From Clostridium porci (GTDB lineage Bacteria; Bacillota; Clostridia; Lachnospirales; Lachnospiraceae): DNA of 64,000 nt. The translations under genes were made by a program, and so were the position numbers. The stretch spans positions 124,001-188,000 of the forward strand of contig NZ_VUMD01000007.1 of the NCBI RefSeq assembly GCF_009696375.1, written 5' to 3'. Below are positions 35,736-48,075 of this stretch, piece by piece (position 1 is the stretch's first letter; every line of letters starts with the position of its first letter). The notes beneath the pieces were generated by a model. The model saw nothing but the letters and a program-made list of their open reading frames with translations. It was not told the origin of the DNA and ran no database searches.

Positions 35736-36693
35736 ACATCTCCCTTACCCTTTCCCGAATGGACTCCTCGGGAAGATGGTTGAGTTTCCCGGAAAGTACA
35801 ATCCGAACTGACTTGACTTCATTTTCACGTGCTAAAATATAAGCTGCCAGCGGTCCCAGCCCAAAGGGAACGTACTGCTGAGGCTTCATCCTTCGTATCA
35901 TCAAATTATCGCACCACCGTTCAAAGGCAGAAGGTGAACGGCGCAGCTCTTCTACTGCGTCTGCATAGGGAGTGGATTCCAGATATAAGCCAATGGCATC
36001 TTCTCCCTCAATGGCCGCCTGGGCCAGGCGGTAAATGTCCAAGGTATCACAAGGCGCCAGCGCCTGTTTCAAAAATGCCCTGTCCTTACCGATCCGGGAG
36101 GCCCGCACCGCTGTTTTTATATCTGCCGCTGCCACTGTCAGCTCCGCATAAAGCTTCAAAAACTCATTGCCGGATTCCTTTCCTGCACGGTAAATGGCCT
36201 CCAGAGCCGCCTTGTCGATAATAATATCGCATAGCTGGCCGTCTTGGGTGTGTAAAAGGGCTCTATAAGCCTCTTTTGCAGGACCCCTCATAGCCTCAGG
36301 CAGATTCTGGAATTCGCGGTTCTGGATAGAATCCCTTATCCGTTTTACATCCAGCGTCCCCTGGCTAATAAAAATGCCCGGAAACTGGTGGCCCATTCGA
36401 ATCTCCTTAATGGCTGCTTTCAGATTATGGTAATCGTTGGCATATAAGAACACATCAAACACCGACCGGTCCTCCACAAGCTCCGAAATCAGCCCCCAGG
36501 TTTTCTCTCGTTCCGCAGCCAAAAGCTCCTCCGGATTTGTGATACCGTCGCCTCCCCAGCCCTTTTCATGCAGAAGCTGGATGCATTGATCATAGCTTTT
36601 TGCAGCTGTCAACTGCTCTAAAAATGCACCGGATAGCAGGGACAATTCTTTGGAACGGATACGGGCTACTGCATAAATATATTTATCTGCCAT
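35728..36693 (-). CDS. atpC: V-type ATPase subunit C
   Basis: 321-aa helical funnel that joins the rotor stalk to the K-ring. The N-terminal YAVARIRSKELSLLSG and the internal repeat-like helices fit family C/AC39. TTAGGAGG precedes ATG 36693. It lies between E and F in the usual order. Confidence 0.93.
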   Translation of the reverse strand: MADKYIYAVARIRSKELSLLSGAFLEQLTAAKSYDQCIQLLHEKGWGGDGITNPEELLAAEREKTWGLISELVEDRSVFDVFLYANDYHNLKAAIKEIRMGHQFPGIFISQGTLDVKRIRDSIQNREFQNLPEAMRGPAKEAYRALLHTQDGQLCDIIIDKAALEAIYRAGKESGNEFLKLYAELTVAAADIKTAVRASRIGKDRAFLKQALAPCDTLDIYRLAQAAIEGEDAIGLYLESTPYADAVEELRRSPSAFERWCDNLMIRRMKPQQYVPFGLGPLAAYILARENEVKSVRIVLSGKLNHLPEESIRERVREMYV

Positions 36694-36729
36694 TCAAAAG
36701 TTCCTCCTAATCAGTTTAACGCCCTTTGT

Positions 36730-37323
36730 TCATGAAAATAGAAGCTCCTGCGCTTTATCCTGTAATGTCTCACGGGCCGAATCAAAGATTGCGTCGAAGG
36801 AGCAGTTCTCCTCAATCCCGCCATAGGTAAGCACAAATCCGGCGTCAATGTCTCTGGAGCCCGCAGATACGTGCAGCACTGCCCCCTTATCCTTTAAGGC
36901 AGCGTTTATCTGTTCTTCAAACCCTTCCGGAAGCCGGGCTAAGTCCTTAGCTGAGAATAGAAGCTCTCCTTCCCCGGTCTGTGCGGATTTGACTGCCAGC
37001 TTTAAAAGCATCTCAAAATAGGCCTCTCCATCCAGGCTTTTAAGCTCTTCCTTGGCCCTGGCGATGGTTTCCCCAATCAGCCTCTGCTTCTCAGCCAGAA
37101 GACTTCCCCGCTTCTTCAGCTCTGCCGCTGACCTTCCTCTTTCAAGGATATTAGCCACAGCCTGGTCTGAGCGCCTTTCAATGCGGCCGCACTCTTCCTC
37201 TGCCTCTTTCCGGGCCATCTCAAGGATTTTTTCCGCCTCTGCCCTGGCAGCCTCTATGGTGCGGGCTGCCGCCCCTTTGGATTCCTCTTCAATCTGGCCG
37301 ATGATTTTATCTAATCCCGCCAT
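36730..37323 (-). CDS. atpE: V-type ATPase subunit E
   Basis: 197-aa peripheral stalk subunit. N-terminal coiled coil (Ala/Glu/Arg-rich, residues 5-95) and C-terminal globular domain ending ARETLQDKAQELLFS. AAAGGAGAG precedes ATG 37323. It pairs with the H/G-like subunit at 39884-40192. Confidence 0.92.
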   Translation of the reverse strand: MAGLDKIIGQIEEESKGAAARTIEAARAEAEKILEMARKEAEEECGRIERRSDQAVANILERGRSAAELKKRGSLLAEKQRLIGETIARAKEELKSLDGEAYFEMLLKLAVKSAQTGEGELLFSAKDLARLPEGFEEQINAALKDKGAVLHVSAGSRDIDAGFVLTYGGIEENCSFDAIFDSARETLQDKAQELLFS

Positions 37324-37361
37324 GCCTGCTCTCCTTTCTTGAGTTCCTTCGGTTCGCTTTG

Positions 37362-39862
<2,501 letters not shown>

Positions 39863-39883
39863 TTTTAAGCGCCTCCCTTCCTA

Positions 39884-40192
39884 CTACAGCAGCTCTGATA
39901 AAATCAGCTTCACTGCCTGCTCTTGTCTACCAGCTGCCTGACTTCGCAGCGCTTCTAGCTGCGATGCCTCTTCCCTTATGGCAGCCTGCATCATAGCTTC
40001 GCTCTGGTTCCAGGCATCCTCTTCTCTTTGGGAAGCCGCTTCTGTAGCCCTGCGGGTCATATCTTCTTTCAACTTCTCGGCCTGATCCCTTGCCTGTGCT
40101 ACAATTTCTTCCGCCTCCTTCATCGCAGCTTTTTCTGCCGCTTCTGCCGCAGCCTCCGCCTTGCGAATGGCGTCAATCGTCTCCTGGGCCAA
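39884..40192 (-). CDS. atpH: V-type ATPase subunit H/G-like peripheral stalk protein
   Basis: 102 aa, almost entirely Ala/Glu/Lys/Arg coiled coil (AAEAAEKAAMKEAEEIVAQA). It matches AhaH/NtpF-type subunits by position (first gene, before I) and composition. The start is TTG 40192 with AAGGGGG 8 bases upstream; no ATG is available. Forms the peripheral stalk with E. Confidence 0.8.
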   Translation of the reverse strand: MAQETIDAIRKAEAAAEAAEKAAMKEAEEIVAQARDQAEKLKEDMTRRATEAASQREEDAWNQSEAMMQAAIREEASQLEALRSQAAGRQEQAVKLILSELL

Positions 40193-40304
40193 TCCAATAT
40201 CCCCCTTTCTAAATCAGAAATCCCGCAAATAGTCCTTGCCGGTATATGTAGCTAGTGTACGCCAATTACCCTGCGAGAATACTATGGTAAATACATCCTT
40301 ACTA

Positions 40305-40330
40305 AAAAATGCAAGCTTTTCTGCATTTTC
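40305..40330 (-). terminator. Terminator between the RND unit and the V-ATPase operon
   Basis: Minus strand AAAATGCA (40330-40323) pairs with TGCATTTT (40314-40307), followed by T to 40305. It separates the RND 3' region from the V-ATPase operon, whose promoter must lie at 40205-40304 but could not be fixed. Confidence 0.75.
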
Positions 40331-40478
40331 CCACATCTTTCCTGATATTTTTTACAATACGAATCAATTATAACCCATCAACAAAAAATCATCCGCCTAC
40401 TTTCCTTTGCTGCAGAAAGTTTCCAGCTATCTATATTATTTTTTGTATGATGCGCTGCATTAAGAATGCCTCAAAAGT

Positions 40479-40583
40479 CTACTGATTGTTTAAAGCAATT
40501 TTTTCGACATCCTCCTCCATTACAAATAGGCTGCAGGCAAAAGGCGCTCCCTCGTCCATCTGCAGCCATATTTGTTTTATCAT
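40479..40583 (-). other. Gap with a long stem-loop and two overlapping short frames
   Basis: The 434-base gap 40205-40638 has no clear gene. CAAATAGGCTGCAG (40523-40536) and CTGCAGCCATATTTG (40560-40574) form a long stem with one bulge; on the plus strand TTTT follows. On the minus strand, ATG 40583 opens 34 codons (MIKQIWLQMDEG..., stop 40479). ATG 40569 opens 32 codons in another frame with four Cys at 11, 16, 21 and 25. Neither has a ribosome binding site, so I do not call a protein. Confidence 0.35.
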
Positions 40584-40638
40584 ATCATTTTTTTCAACAT
40601 TTGAAAATAGTAATCTTTTAACATTTTTTTAATGCGCT

Positions 40639-43600
40639 TTAATCTGCTATAATTACACGCTTTTTCCCACTGCCGTTCATCAGGCTGTAATATACAGGAA
40701 GCATCAGCAGAGACAGGATCGTAGATGCCGTAAGTCCTCCGATGTTTACCAGAGCAAGACCCTGTGTAGTCGCGCCGCTGTCTCCCAAGGCCATGGCCAT
40801 AGGAACCATGGATACCACCGTAGTCAGAGTAGTCATAAGGATTGGACGGAGCCTCGTAGCGCCTGCCTCAATAAGGGCTGTATTCAAATCCATCTCCCGT
40901 CTGTATTGATTCACCGTATCCACGTAGAGAATACCATTATTAACAACAGTACCAACCAGCATAAGGAATCCCAGAAGGGAGGTCATGCTGATGGCGCTGT
41001 CTGCTAGCCACAGCAGTCCAAAGGCGCCGATAAGACAAAAAGGAATGGTAGTCATAACCATGACGGAGAACTTAGGCGACTCAAACTGAGCGGCCATTAC
41101 CACAAAAACCAAGAACACTGCCAGAGCGATGGCCTGGAACAGCGCGGTAAACTCCTCTGCCATGGATTCCTCCATGTTGCTTTTTGCAACCGTTACACTG
41201 CCGGATACATTTGGAGATACCACCTCTTTCTGAAGCAGGGCCTTCGTATTCTTGTTTGAGTTCTCAGTATAAACACCGCTTATGGTGGCCCTGTACTGCT
41301 TATCCTGCCTTGAAATAGAAGCAGGGCTGTCCGCGAAACGGATTTCCGCCACATCTGTAAGAGCTACGGAGCTTCCGGCAGGTGTCTGAAGGGTTATGGT
41401 TTCGATCTGATCCAGGGTTCTGTAGCGATCCTTGGGATAGATAACCTTAATATCCACATCCTCACCGTCAATCTCCATCGTAGTCGCTGTTATACCGCTG
41501 AGCATATTGTTAAGTGTCGAGCCTATCTGAGCAGGCGACAGCCCGGCCGCCTTAGCTTTGATGGGATTAACTGTAACTTTAACTACGGAAGCCGCATTTT
41601 CAAGGCTGGAATGTACCTTGGTAAGCTCAGGCCGTGCTCCTAAGGCCTCGGCTATCTTATCACTGGCAGCCTTTAAGTCATCATAGTTGGTACTCTGTAG
41701 GTTTACCTGATAGTCGTTTTCCGATCCCATCATAGCGCTGACCTGAGAATACTCCTCAACTGTGATATTGGTATCCGGTATTCCTCCTAGCTCCTTCTTC
41801 CACTGCTTCACTACATCCTTCGTCTCCATCTTACGGTCCTTCTTAAGATAAACCGTAATCCCAGGATCGGAGCTCATGCTTAGGCCTGAGCTTCCTGCCA
41901 GAGTAATGTAGGATTCCACATCCGGGCACTGGACAATCACGTTTTCTATCTTCTTCAAGATACCGTCGACCTTTTCAATTTCCATACCCGGCTTCATCTG
42001 AGCAGTTATGGAAATCTGTCCCTGGTCATCCTCTGCCATCATCTCTGATCTAAGCTGAGTCGCAAGGAAGAAGGAAAGAGCCAAGAGCGCAACGGAGGCA
42101 AGCATAACGACAGCTCTTTTTTTCAGAAAGCCTTTCATTATATTTCTGTATGCATCCTGCATTTTCTCAACAGGCCTTGAAAATGGAGCTGTTTTCTTCT
42201 CAATCGGCTTATAAATCATGTAGCAGAGCGGCACGACCGTGATGGCGGATATCAGAGAAGCCGTCATACAGAATACGATGGTAAAGCCCAGGGGCTTAAA
42301 CATCTGTCCTGTCATGCCCCCCAGCATAGCCAAAGGCAAAAACACCACGCAGGTCGTCAGAGTAGAACCGATGACGGACTGATACACAACGCCGGTTCCA
42401 GTGAGCGCCGCCTTAGCAAACTCCTTAAAGCCTGTGCCATCGGTCGCTCTGAAACAGCTTTCCAGTACAACCGTGGAGTTATCCACCATCATACCTACCC
42501 CCAGCACCAGCGCGCTCAGGGTAATTACGTTCAGGCTAAAGCCCATAAGCTGCATCAATATAAGAGAAGACAGGATGGATACCGGGATAGAGCTTCCCAC
42601 AATCAGTGAAGCCTTCAAATCTCCAAAAAACAGCCAGATGATAATCATGGAAATGATAACCGCCATAATCATAGTCTGGATTACAGAGGTTAAAGAGGAC
42701 ATAATAGAATCCTTATCATCATCTACCACTGTAATGGAAAGGGTTGGGTCCTGACTGGTCAGTTTTTCGATTACCTTATGCACATCTTTCGAAAGAGTAA
42801 GGGAAGCGGCATCCTGCTGCTTGCTGATAGTCACAGCTACCATATCCTCTGCTGCTCCGTCCTCTGGTTTATAACGGGCGATGCTTTCCGGATCATCTGC
42901 TCCCAAGTACACATTTGCAACATCACTCAGATACACGGTGCGATTTCCCGGTATGGAAAGGGGAATATCCTTCAGGCTTTCCAGTTCGCCGAAGGGCTGC
43001 TCTGTCGATACGGACAGCTTTTGGTCTCCTACTCGTGTATCGCCGGCAGGATAGGTAATATCCGCGCCTGCAATATCATTGGAAATGGAGCTCATGGACA
43101 CGCCGTATTGCTTCAGCTTTTCAGGCAGCAGCTCTATTTTTATGTATTTCTGGGCGCCTCCTGTTACGGAAACCTCTGCCGCGCTGGGCAGCTTCTCAAA
43201 CTCAGGCGCCAGGGTATTGTTAACATAATTATAAAGATCCTCATCCTCACCATGATTAACCGCAAGGATGATATTGGGCTTCATGCTGGTATTCAGCTCC
43301 AGCATGATGGGTTCCTCCGCATCATCCGGTATCTCGGTTTTCACCAGGTCTATCTGCTTCTTCAAATCATCATACGCTTCGTTCATATCATAGCCGTACT
43401 TATACTGCAGCGTAACGATGGACATATTCTCCCGGGATGTGGAGGAGATGGTATCCAAACCGCTTAAGGTACTGGCTCTATCCTCAATCGGTTTCGTTAC
43501 CAGTTCACTGACATCGTCAGGGCTGGCTCCGGGATATACGGTCATTACAATCATCATAGACATGTTCATGTCCGGCATTAGCTCCAAAGGTGATTTCATC

Positions 43601-43686
43601 ACTGAGGATAGTCCAAACACAACCAGGCAGAGGATGGCAAGCACCGTGCTGACTGGTCGTTTTAAGACAAGTTTCGTTAAGCCCAT
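40639..43686 (-). CDS. RND family efflux transporter permease
   Basis: 1015 aa, a full AcrB/HAE-type resistance-nodulation-division transporter with 12 membrane helices and two large outside loops. Motifs include the N-terminal LVLKRPVSTVLAILCL, VLGVGMMVDNSTVVLE in the central helix region with the proton-relay Asp, and MAAQFESPKFSVMVMTTIPF. In Gram-positive hosts these pumps work without an outer-membrane channel. AGGAGG precedes ATG 43686. Co-transcribed with the adaptor 14 bases upstream. Substrates unknown; drugs or lipids are possible. Confidence 0.95.
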   Translation of the reverse strand: MGLTKLVLKRPVSTVLAILCLVVFGLSSVMKSPLELMPDMNMSMMIVMTVYPGASPDDVSELVTKPIEDRASTLSGLDTISSTSRENMSIVTLQYKYGYDMNEAYDDLKKQIDLVKTEIPDDAEEPIMLELNTSMKPNIILAVNHGEDEDLYNYVNNTLAPEFEKLPSAAEVSVTGGAQKYIKIELLPEKLKQYGVSMSSISNDIAGADITYPAGDTRVGDQKLSVSTEQPFGELESLKDIPLSIPGNRTVYLSDVANVYLGADDPESIARYKPEDGAAEDMVAVTISKQQDAASLTLSKDVHKVIEKLTSQDPTLSITVVDDDKDSIMSSLTSVIQTMIMAVIISMIIIWLFFGDLKASLIVGSSIPVSILSSLILMQLMGFSLNVITLSALVLGVGMMVDNSTVVLESCFRATDGTGFKEFAKAALTGTGVVYQSVIGSTLTTCVVFLPLAMLGGMTGQMFKPLGFTIVFCMTASLISAITVVPLCYMIYKPIEKKTAPFSRPVEKMQDAYRNIMKGFLKKRAVVMLASVALLALSFFLATQLRSEMMAEDDQGQISITAQMKPGMEIEKVDGILKKIENVIVQCPDVESYITLAGSSGLSMSSDPGITVYLKKDRKMETKDVVKQWKKELGGIPDTNITVEEYSQVSAMMGSENDYQVNLQSTNYDDLKAASDKIAEALGARPELTKVHSSLENAASVVKVTVNPIKAKAAGLSPAQIGSTLNNMLSGITATTMEIDGEDVDIKVIYPKDRYRTLDQIETITLQTPAGSSVALTDVAEIRFADSPASISRQDKQYRATISGVYTENSNKNTKALLQKEVVSPNVSGSVTVAKSNMEESMAEEFTALFQAIALAVFLVFVVMAAQFESPKFSVMVMTTIPFCLIGAFGLLWLADSAISMTSLLGFLMLVGTVVNNGILYVDTVNQYRREMDLNTALIEAGATRLRPILMTTLTTVVSMVPMAMALGDSGATTQGLALVNIGGLTASTILSLLMLPVYYSLMNGSGKKRVIIAD

Positions 43687-43700
43687 TTTCCTGCCTCCTT

Positions 43701-44864
43701 CTACTGTGCCTGACTCTGGTCTGCAGCGGGACTTTCAGCTTCTGCTCCCTGAGATTCTTCTGTCATGGAGGTTTTCAACGCTTCATCATCTTTGCTCACC
43801 GTAACTGGAGCCTCACCCTCCAAAGTTACCTTGGTTCCCTCCTTTAGCTCAGAGGTCCAGGTGGTAAGAATCTGATCCTCCAGGGTAAGACCTGAGGTTA
43901 CAATAATATAATCCTTATCAAAAATTCCTACCTCCACAGGAACCTCATGAATGATTCCCAGGTCATAGGTGTAGACGTAGGCGTCACCTCCCTTGTAATA
44001 TACGCATTGGGTAGGAATGAGCATTACATTTTTCTCAGATGCAGAGGGAACCTTAAGCTCCACGGTGGTTCCGGCAGCCATCTGCTCATTATCCTCCACT
44101 GACGCCTTAATCTTAAACAGGCCTACGGAAGCCTCCGCCATGCTGCTGACTTCAATCACTGTGCCTGGATACTCTTTTCCTTCTTTACTTACAACAATAG
44201 GAGTACCCTGTGTCAGGTTGTTCTTCACCTTCTCTGTTACATAAAAGGATACGTTGTTGCCGCTGTCCCCCGCAATCACGCAAAGCTGCATGGAGGAACC
44301 GACCGTATCATGAACCTCTACGTTAAACTGCTCTACGCGGCCGCTTATAGGAGAGGTTACATGGCTGAATTCCATTTGATTGTCATATCCAATCTTAGCA
44401 GCCTCATACTGAAGGCGCTTAGCCTCCGCATTCGTTTGATAGCCTTCAAACTCCTTATCCGATACAAATCCGGAGGCGTGAAGGGGCGCCATACGGTCCA
44501 ATGTGGATCTGGCGTCATCCCAGGCGACCCTGGCTGTGTCCATCGCGTTTTTAGCGCTTGCCACCTGCTTTGTATCAATTTCAAGAAGCACCTGACCGGC
44601 TGAAACAACATCGCCCGCCTTTACGTTAACTGCGGTTACATCTCCGCCTGCCTTTGGATATATATACACAATATCCGCAGGCTCAATGGTGCCGATCAGG
44701 TTCGTAGTCAGCTCAATATTTCCCATATGGGGGTTCTCTGCTGTTACTACCGGAGCCGGCGTCACTGCCACAGGCTCTCCCTTTCTGGTCATGCGGAAAA
44801 TCAATAGCGCCGCAAAGGCAACTATAATGACTCCCCAGATTATGCGCACCTTCATCTTTCTCAT
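43701..44864 (-). CDS. RND efflux adaptor (membrane fusion protein)
   Basis: 387 aa of the HlyD/AcrA adaptor class. An N-terminal membrane anchor (VRIIWGVIIVAFAALLIF) is followed by a lipoyl half (PKAGGDVTAVNVKAGDVVSAGQVLLEID), a short helical hairpin, the second half (FSHVTSPISGRVEQFNVEVHDTVG), and a beta-barrel. The start was set at ATG 44864 with AAAGGA; upstream ATG and frame are poorly placed. Partner of the RND permease that follows. Confidence 0.92.
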   Translation of the reverse strand: MRKMKVRIIWGVIIVAFAALLIFRMTRKGEPVAVTPAPVVTAENPHMGNIELTTNLIGTIEPADIVYIYPKAGGDVTAVNVKAGDVVSAGQVLLEIDTKQVASAKNAMDTARVAWDDARSTLDRMAPLHASGFVSDKEFEGYQTNAEAKRLQYEAAKIGYDNQMEFSHVTSPISGRVEQFNVEVHDTVGSSMQLCVIAGDSGNNVSFYVTEKVKNNLTQGTPIVVSKEGKEYPGTVIEVSSMAEASVGLFKIKASVEDNEQMAAGTTVELKVPSASEKNVMLIPTQCVYYKGGDAYVYTYDLGIIHEVPVEVGIFDKDYIIVTSGLTLEDQILTTWTSELKEGTKVTLEGEAPVTVSKDDEALKTSMTEESQGAEAESPAADQSQAQ

Positions 44865-44920
44865 TTTCCTCTTTCCTTTCATAACCTTTATTATTCTTGA
44901 GAAACAGTATGACGTAAAAA

Positions 44921-44966
44921 GAATAAAACAAGGGAAAGGAGCTGCTGTCCTTGGCAGCCTTTTCCC
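44921..44966 (-). terminator. Terminator or attenuator ahead of the RND adaptor
   Basis: Minus strand GGGAAAAGG...CTGC (44966 downwards) pairs with GCAG...CCTTTCCC (to 44932), followed by TTGTTTTATTC. A GCAGCC at about 44990 could pair with GGCTGC in the stem and act as an alternative fold, so attenuation is possible. Confidence 0.55.
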
Positions 44967-45088
44967 CAACATGATAAATTTATTAACGGCTGCTTTTTAA
45001 CAACCATTTTAACAATCAAGAGTATTTTAGACAGTAAGACCCCTCTTTGTCTAACACCAAAAACCGGACAATTAACAACCAGAAATTG

Positions 45089-45982
45089 TTAATTAGAAAG
45101 ATTTTTCAGAAATTTTATAAAATTTTCAAATCTATTTTCATTCTGTTTATGCCAGAGCACGACTACATTGGCATAAGCTTGATTGGTAGAATTTGGAAGA
45201 GGATACATTTTCAGGCGGTTCCCATAGTTGTGATAAAACTCCTTAAAGCCGATGTGGATTCCTTCATCCGCGATCAATGCCAGCTCCAAACTATTGACAT
45301 TCTCAAAGAAGCGCGCTTTGTTAAGAATATTCTCCCCATTGGAAATAAATTCAAACAGACGCATTTCCGCACCTGCAAAAAAGTTTTTAAAAAGGCACAG
45401 CATTGTCTGTCCTTTCAAATCCTTCAGTGTCAGCTCCTCCTTGTCTGCCAGGGGGCTGTTTCTGGACACAACATAGTAAAGGGGAAGCCTTGCAATACTT
45501 GTTGCCCCATACTGTTCTCCGATCTGTTCAAAAGAGGGGATAAAGGTTACAGCCATTACCAGATCCGCATTATGGCTGCTTAAATCCTTCACATCTGTAA
45601 ATTCAAAGATATCAAATTCCGTATCCGGGTCCTGAGCCATATAGTCAGCCAAAAGATTACCGGCCATCTCAACAATGCCGCTCATCCCCACTACAGCCAG
45701 ACTGATACGGCTTTTGGAGCGCTCTCCTTCCTCCCTAGCCATATCGATGGAGGCTTGAATTTCCTTAGGGATATCCCTCCATCTCCACAAAAGCAGCTCT
45801 CCGCTTCTGGTAAGGCGCACATCTCTTGTGGTTCTGTCAAAAAGGCGCAGCTCCAGCTCCTTTTCTAGGGAAGCGATCTGGCGGCTTAACCCCTGCTGGG
45901 AAATATAAAGCCGTCTGGCTGCCTCCGTAAAGTTCAACGTTCTGGCCGCTTCCAAAAAACACTCCATCTGATGGATGGTCAA
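45089..45982 (-). CDS. LysR family transcriptional regulator
   Basis: 297 aa. N-terminal winged helix (MECFLEAARTLNFTEAARRLYISQQGLSRQIASLE) and a C-terminal substrate-binding-like domain (about 95-295). The frame opens at GTG 45991, but this overlaps AAGGAGG, so TTG 45982 (giving TIHQMECF) is preferred. It follows the ABC importer genes on the same strand and precedes the RND pair. It could control either; the target is not decided by sequence. Confidence 0.92.
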   Translation of the reverse strand: MTIHQMECFLEAARTLNFTEAARRLYISQQGLSRQIASLEKELELRLFDRTTRDVRLTRSGELLLWRWRDIPKEIQASIDMAREEGERSKSRISLAVVGMSGIVEMAGNLLADYMAQDPDTEFDIFEFTDVKDLSSHNADLVMAVTFIPSFEQIGEQYGATSIARLPLYYVVSRNSPLADKEELTLKDLKGQTMLCLFKNFFAGAEMRLFEFISNGENILNKARFFENVNSLELALIADEGIHIGFKEFYHNYGNRLKMYPLPNSTNQAYANVVVLWHKQNENRFENFIKFLKNLSN

Positions 45983-46132
45983 ATCCGTCACCTCCTTCCA
46001 TTTACGTTTCCTCGGCCGTCAATCCGGACAGACAGGAATATCCATCTGGAGGCTGCCCCCAAAGCAAACTCGTCCTTCACCCTCAGCCGGAGGGCTTACA
46101 ATGCTCCTCCACTTCTGCCTTAGAATAACTAT

Positions 46133-47062
46133 TCACTCACATTCGTTCTGCTCCTCCCCAGAAAGAGAATTCACATTCATCACTGACGAAGGATCTAACG
46201 CATCTCTCAAAGCGTCCCCCACAAAGTTGATAGCCACCACAAGCACTACAATCAAGAGCCCCGGAGGAATCCACAGCCAGGGCTGCCTGGTGAGGATAGT
46301 CAGGGACTGGGCGCTGCCCAGCATGTTACCCAGGCTGGCCGCAGGCGGCTGCACTCCCATACCCAGGAAGCTTAAGGAAGCCTCGTCCAGCATGGAAAGC
46401 GCCATAACGGAAGTGGCATACACCAGGATGGGCGCAACCGTATTAGGCAGGATCTCAGAAAAAAGAATATACCTGGACGGCATGCCCGCCACAATGCTGC
46501 TCTTTACAAAATTTGTCTCTCTCAGGCTTAAAACATTCCCCCTAACCAGACGGGCAATGCCTGGCCAGTCTACAAGTCCAAGTATCAGAATGATACTCCA
46601 AAGTCCAGGCTCAAAAATTGCCGCCGCCACCAAAACCAGAAGGATATAAGGAAATGACATGACCATATCTGTAAACCGCATGATGGCTATATCCAGCCAC
46701 CCTCCGAAGTAGCCGCCCATCAATCCCAGAACCACTCCGATTGCTGTGGAGATCAGGGTCGATAGTGCACCTACCATCAGAGAGACGCGGGTGGCATAGA
46801 GGAGCCGGCTTAACATATCCCGGCCTATCTGATCCGTTCCCAGCAGGAACTTGAGGCTTGGGGCCGCGCCGAAGGGCCCCACAATCTCCTCCGGATCGTA
46901 GGGTGCGATAAGCGGAGCTAAAAGGGAGGCCAGACAGATAACAGCCAGCGCCCCCAGTCCCGCCAGAGCCAGACGATGGCGGCAAAACCTGCGCCATACC
47001 GTCTGACAATAGCGTTCCGTTTCTATGGTATTTTTATACAAAAGTTCTCTCTTTATTTTCAT
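46133..47062 (-). CDS. Nickel/peptide-type ABC importer permease (DppC/NikC-like)
   Basis: 309 aa with six membrane helices and an N-terminal cytoplasmic tail. LLGTDQIGRDMLSRLLYATRVSL is the DppC/NikC signature; the EAA-type loop is VKSSIVAGMPSRYILFSEILPN. Forms the channel with the DppB-like gene upstream, 64 bases away. Confidence 0.93.
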   Translation of the reverse strand: MKIKRELLYKNTIETERYCQTVWRRFCRHRLALAGLGALAVICLASLLAPLIAPYDPEEIVGPFGAAPSLKFLLGTDQIGRDMLSRLLYATRVSLMVGALSTLISTAIGVVLGLMGGYFGGWLDIAIMRFTDMVMSFPYILLVLVAAAIFEPGLWSIILILGLVDWPGIARLVRGNVLSLRETNFVKSSIVAGMPSRYILFSEILPNTVAPILVYATSVMALSMLDEASLSFLGMGVQPPAASLGNMLGSAQSLTILTRQPWLWIPPGLLIVVLVVAINFVGDALRDALDPSSVMNVNSLSGEEQNECE

Positions 47063-47126
47063 TGTAAATTTTACTCCTCTGGGCCGGGTCTGCCTGCCGG
47101 CATATGGGCGAAGCTCCCCACGCTTT

Positions 47127-48074
47127 CTATTGGAACTCGATGGCTGGATTTATGATAGCATAGAATATATCAGTCACCAGATTTGCCAGAAGCACTACAA
47201 CGGCAGACAGCAGGCAGACGCCCATAATCACCGGATAATCCCTGTTTAAAATAGCGCTCATGGTCAAAAGCCCCAGTCCCGGCCAGGAAAAAAGCTGCTC
47301 CACGATCACAGCTCCGCCAAACAGCGTTGGAATCTGCATTCCGATTACAGTCACAATGGGCACTAGGGCATTTTTAAGTGCATGCCTGTAAATAACCCTC
47401 CGGCTGCCAATGCCTTTGGCCCGGGCTGTACGAAGGTAGTCCGCCTGGAGAATTTCCAGCATGGCGCTGCGGATGTAACGAATATTGGCTCCCGCCATGG
47501 ATACAGACAGTACCAACACAGGCATCACCATGTGAGCTGCCACATCCGCCGCCCCTCCTGAGGTTCCAAGCGTCGTCATGCCTCCTGAGGGCAGCCACCC
47601 TAAATTGACGGTAAATAGATACACCAGCAGCAGGGACAGAAAAAAGCCGGGTATACTGCTTCCAAAAAAGGAGGCCGTTACCACCGCATAATCCCCCTTG
47701 GAATACTGGTGGATAGCGCTGTAGATTCCTGCAGGAACAGACATCAGCAGGCTTATAATCAGAGATACTCCCATAAGCAGGAGGGTAGGGCCAATATGGC
47801 TTCCTATCATACCGCTAACCGCCTGGTAGGATTTGATGGAATAACCCATATTTCCCTGGAACAGCTGACCCAGCCATATAAAATACTGGATGTAAAAGGG
47901 CTTATCCAGACCCATGGCAGCCTCCTTGGCCGCTACGGCAGCCTGGGAGATTCTGGCTCCCTGGAGCATCTCAAGAGGGCTTCCTGCAAAGCACATAATG
48001 GCATAGTCGATAATGGTAATGCCAATAAGGGTCGGAATGGCTATGAGAAGCCGTTTTATTATATACTTTACCAT
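47127..48074 (-). CDS. Nickel/peptide-type ABC importer permease (DppB/NikB-like)
   Basis: 315 aa, six membrane helices. MVKYIIKRLLIAIPTLIGIT and the EAA loop YLRTARAKGIGSRRVIYRHA are typical of DppB/NikB. GGAGGGGAAGG precedes ATG 48074, one base after the preceding gene's stop. Confidence 0.93.
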   Translation of the reverse strand: MVKYIIKRLLIAIPTLIGITIIDYAIMCFAGSPLEMLQGARISQAAVAAKEAAMGLDKPFYIQYFIWLGQLFQGNMGYSIKSYQAVSGMIGSHIGPTLLLMGVSLIISLLMSVPAGIYSAIHQYSKGDYAVVTASFFGSSIPGFFLSLLLVYLFTVNLGWLPSGGMTTLGTSGGAADVAAHMVMPVLVLSVSMAGANIRYIRSAMLEILQADYLRTARAKGIGSRRVIYRHALKNALVPIVTVIGMQIPTLFGGAVIVEQLFSWPGLGLLTMSAILNRDYPVIMGVCLLSAVVVLLANLVTDIFYAIINPAIEFQ

Positions 48075-48075
48075 A

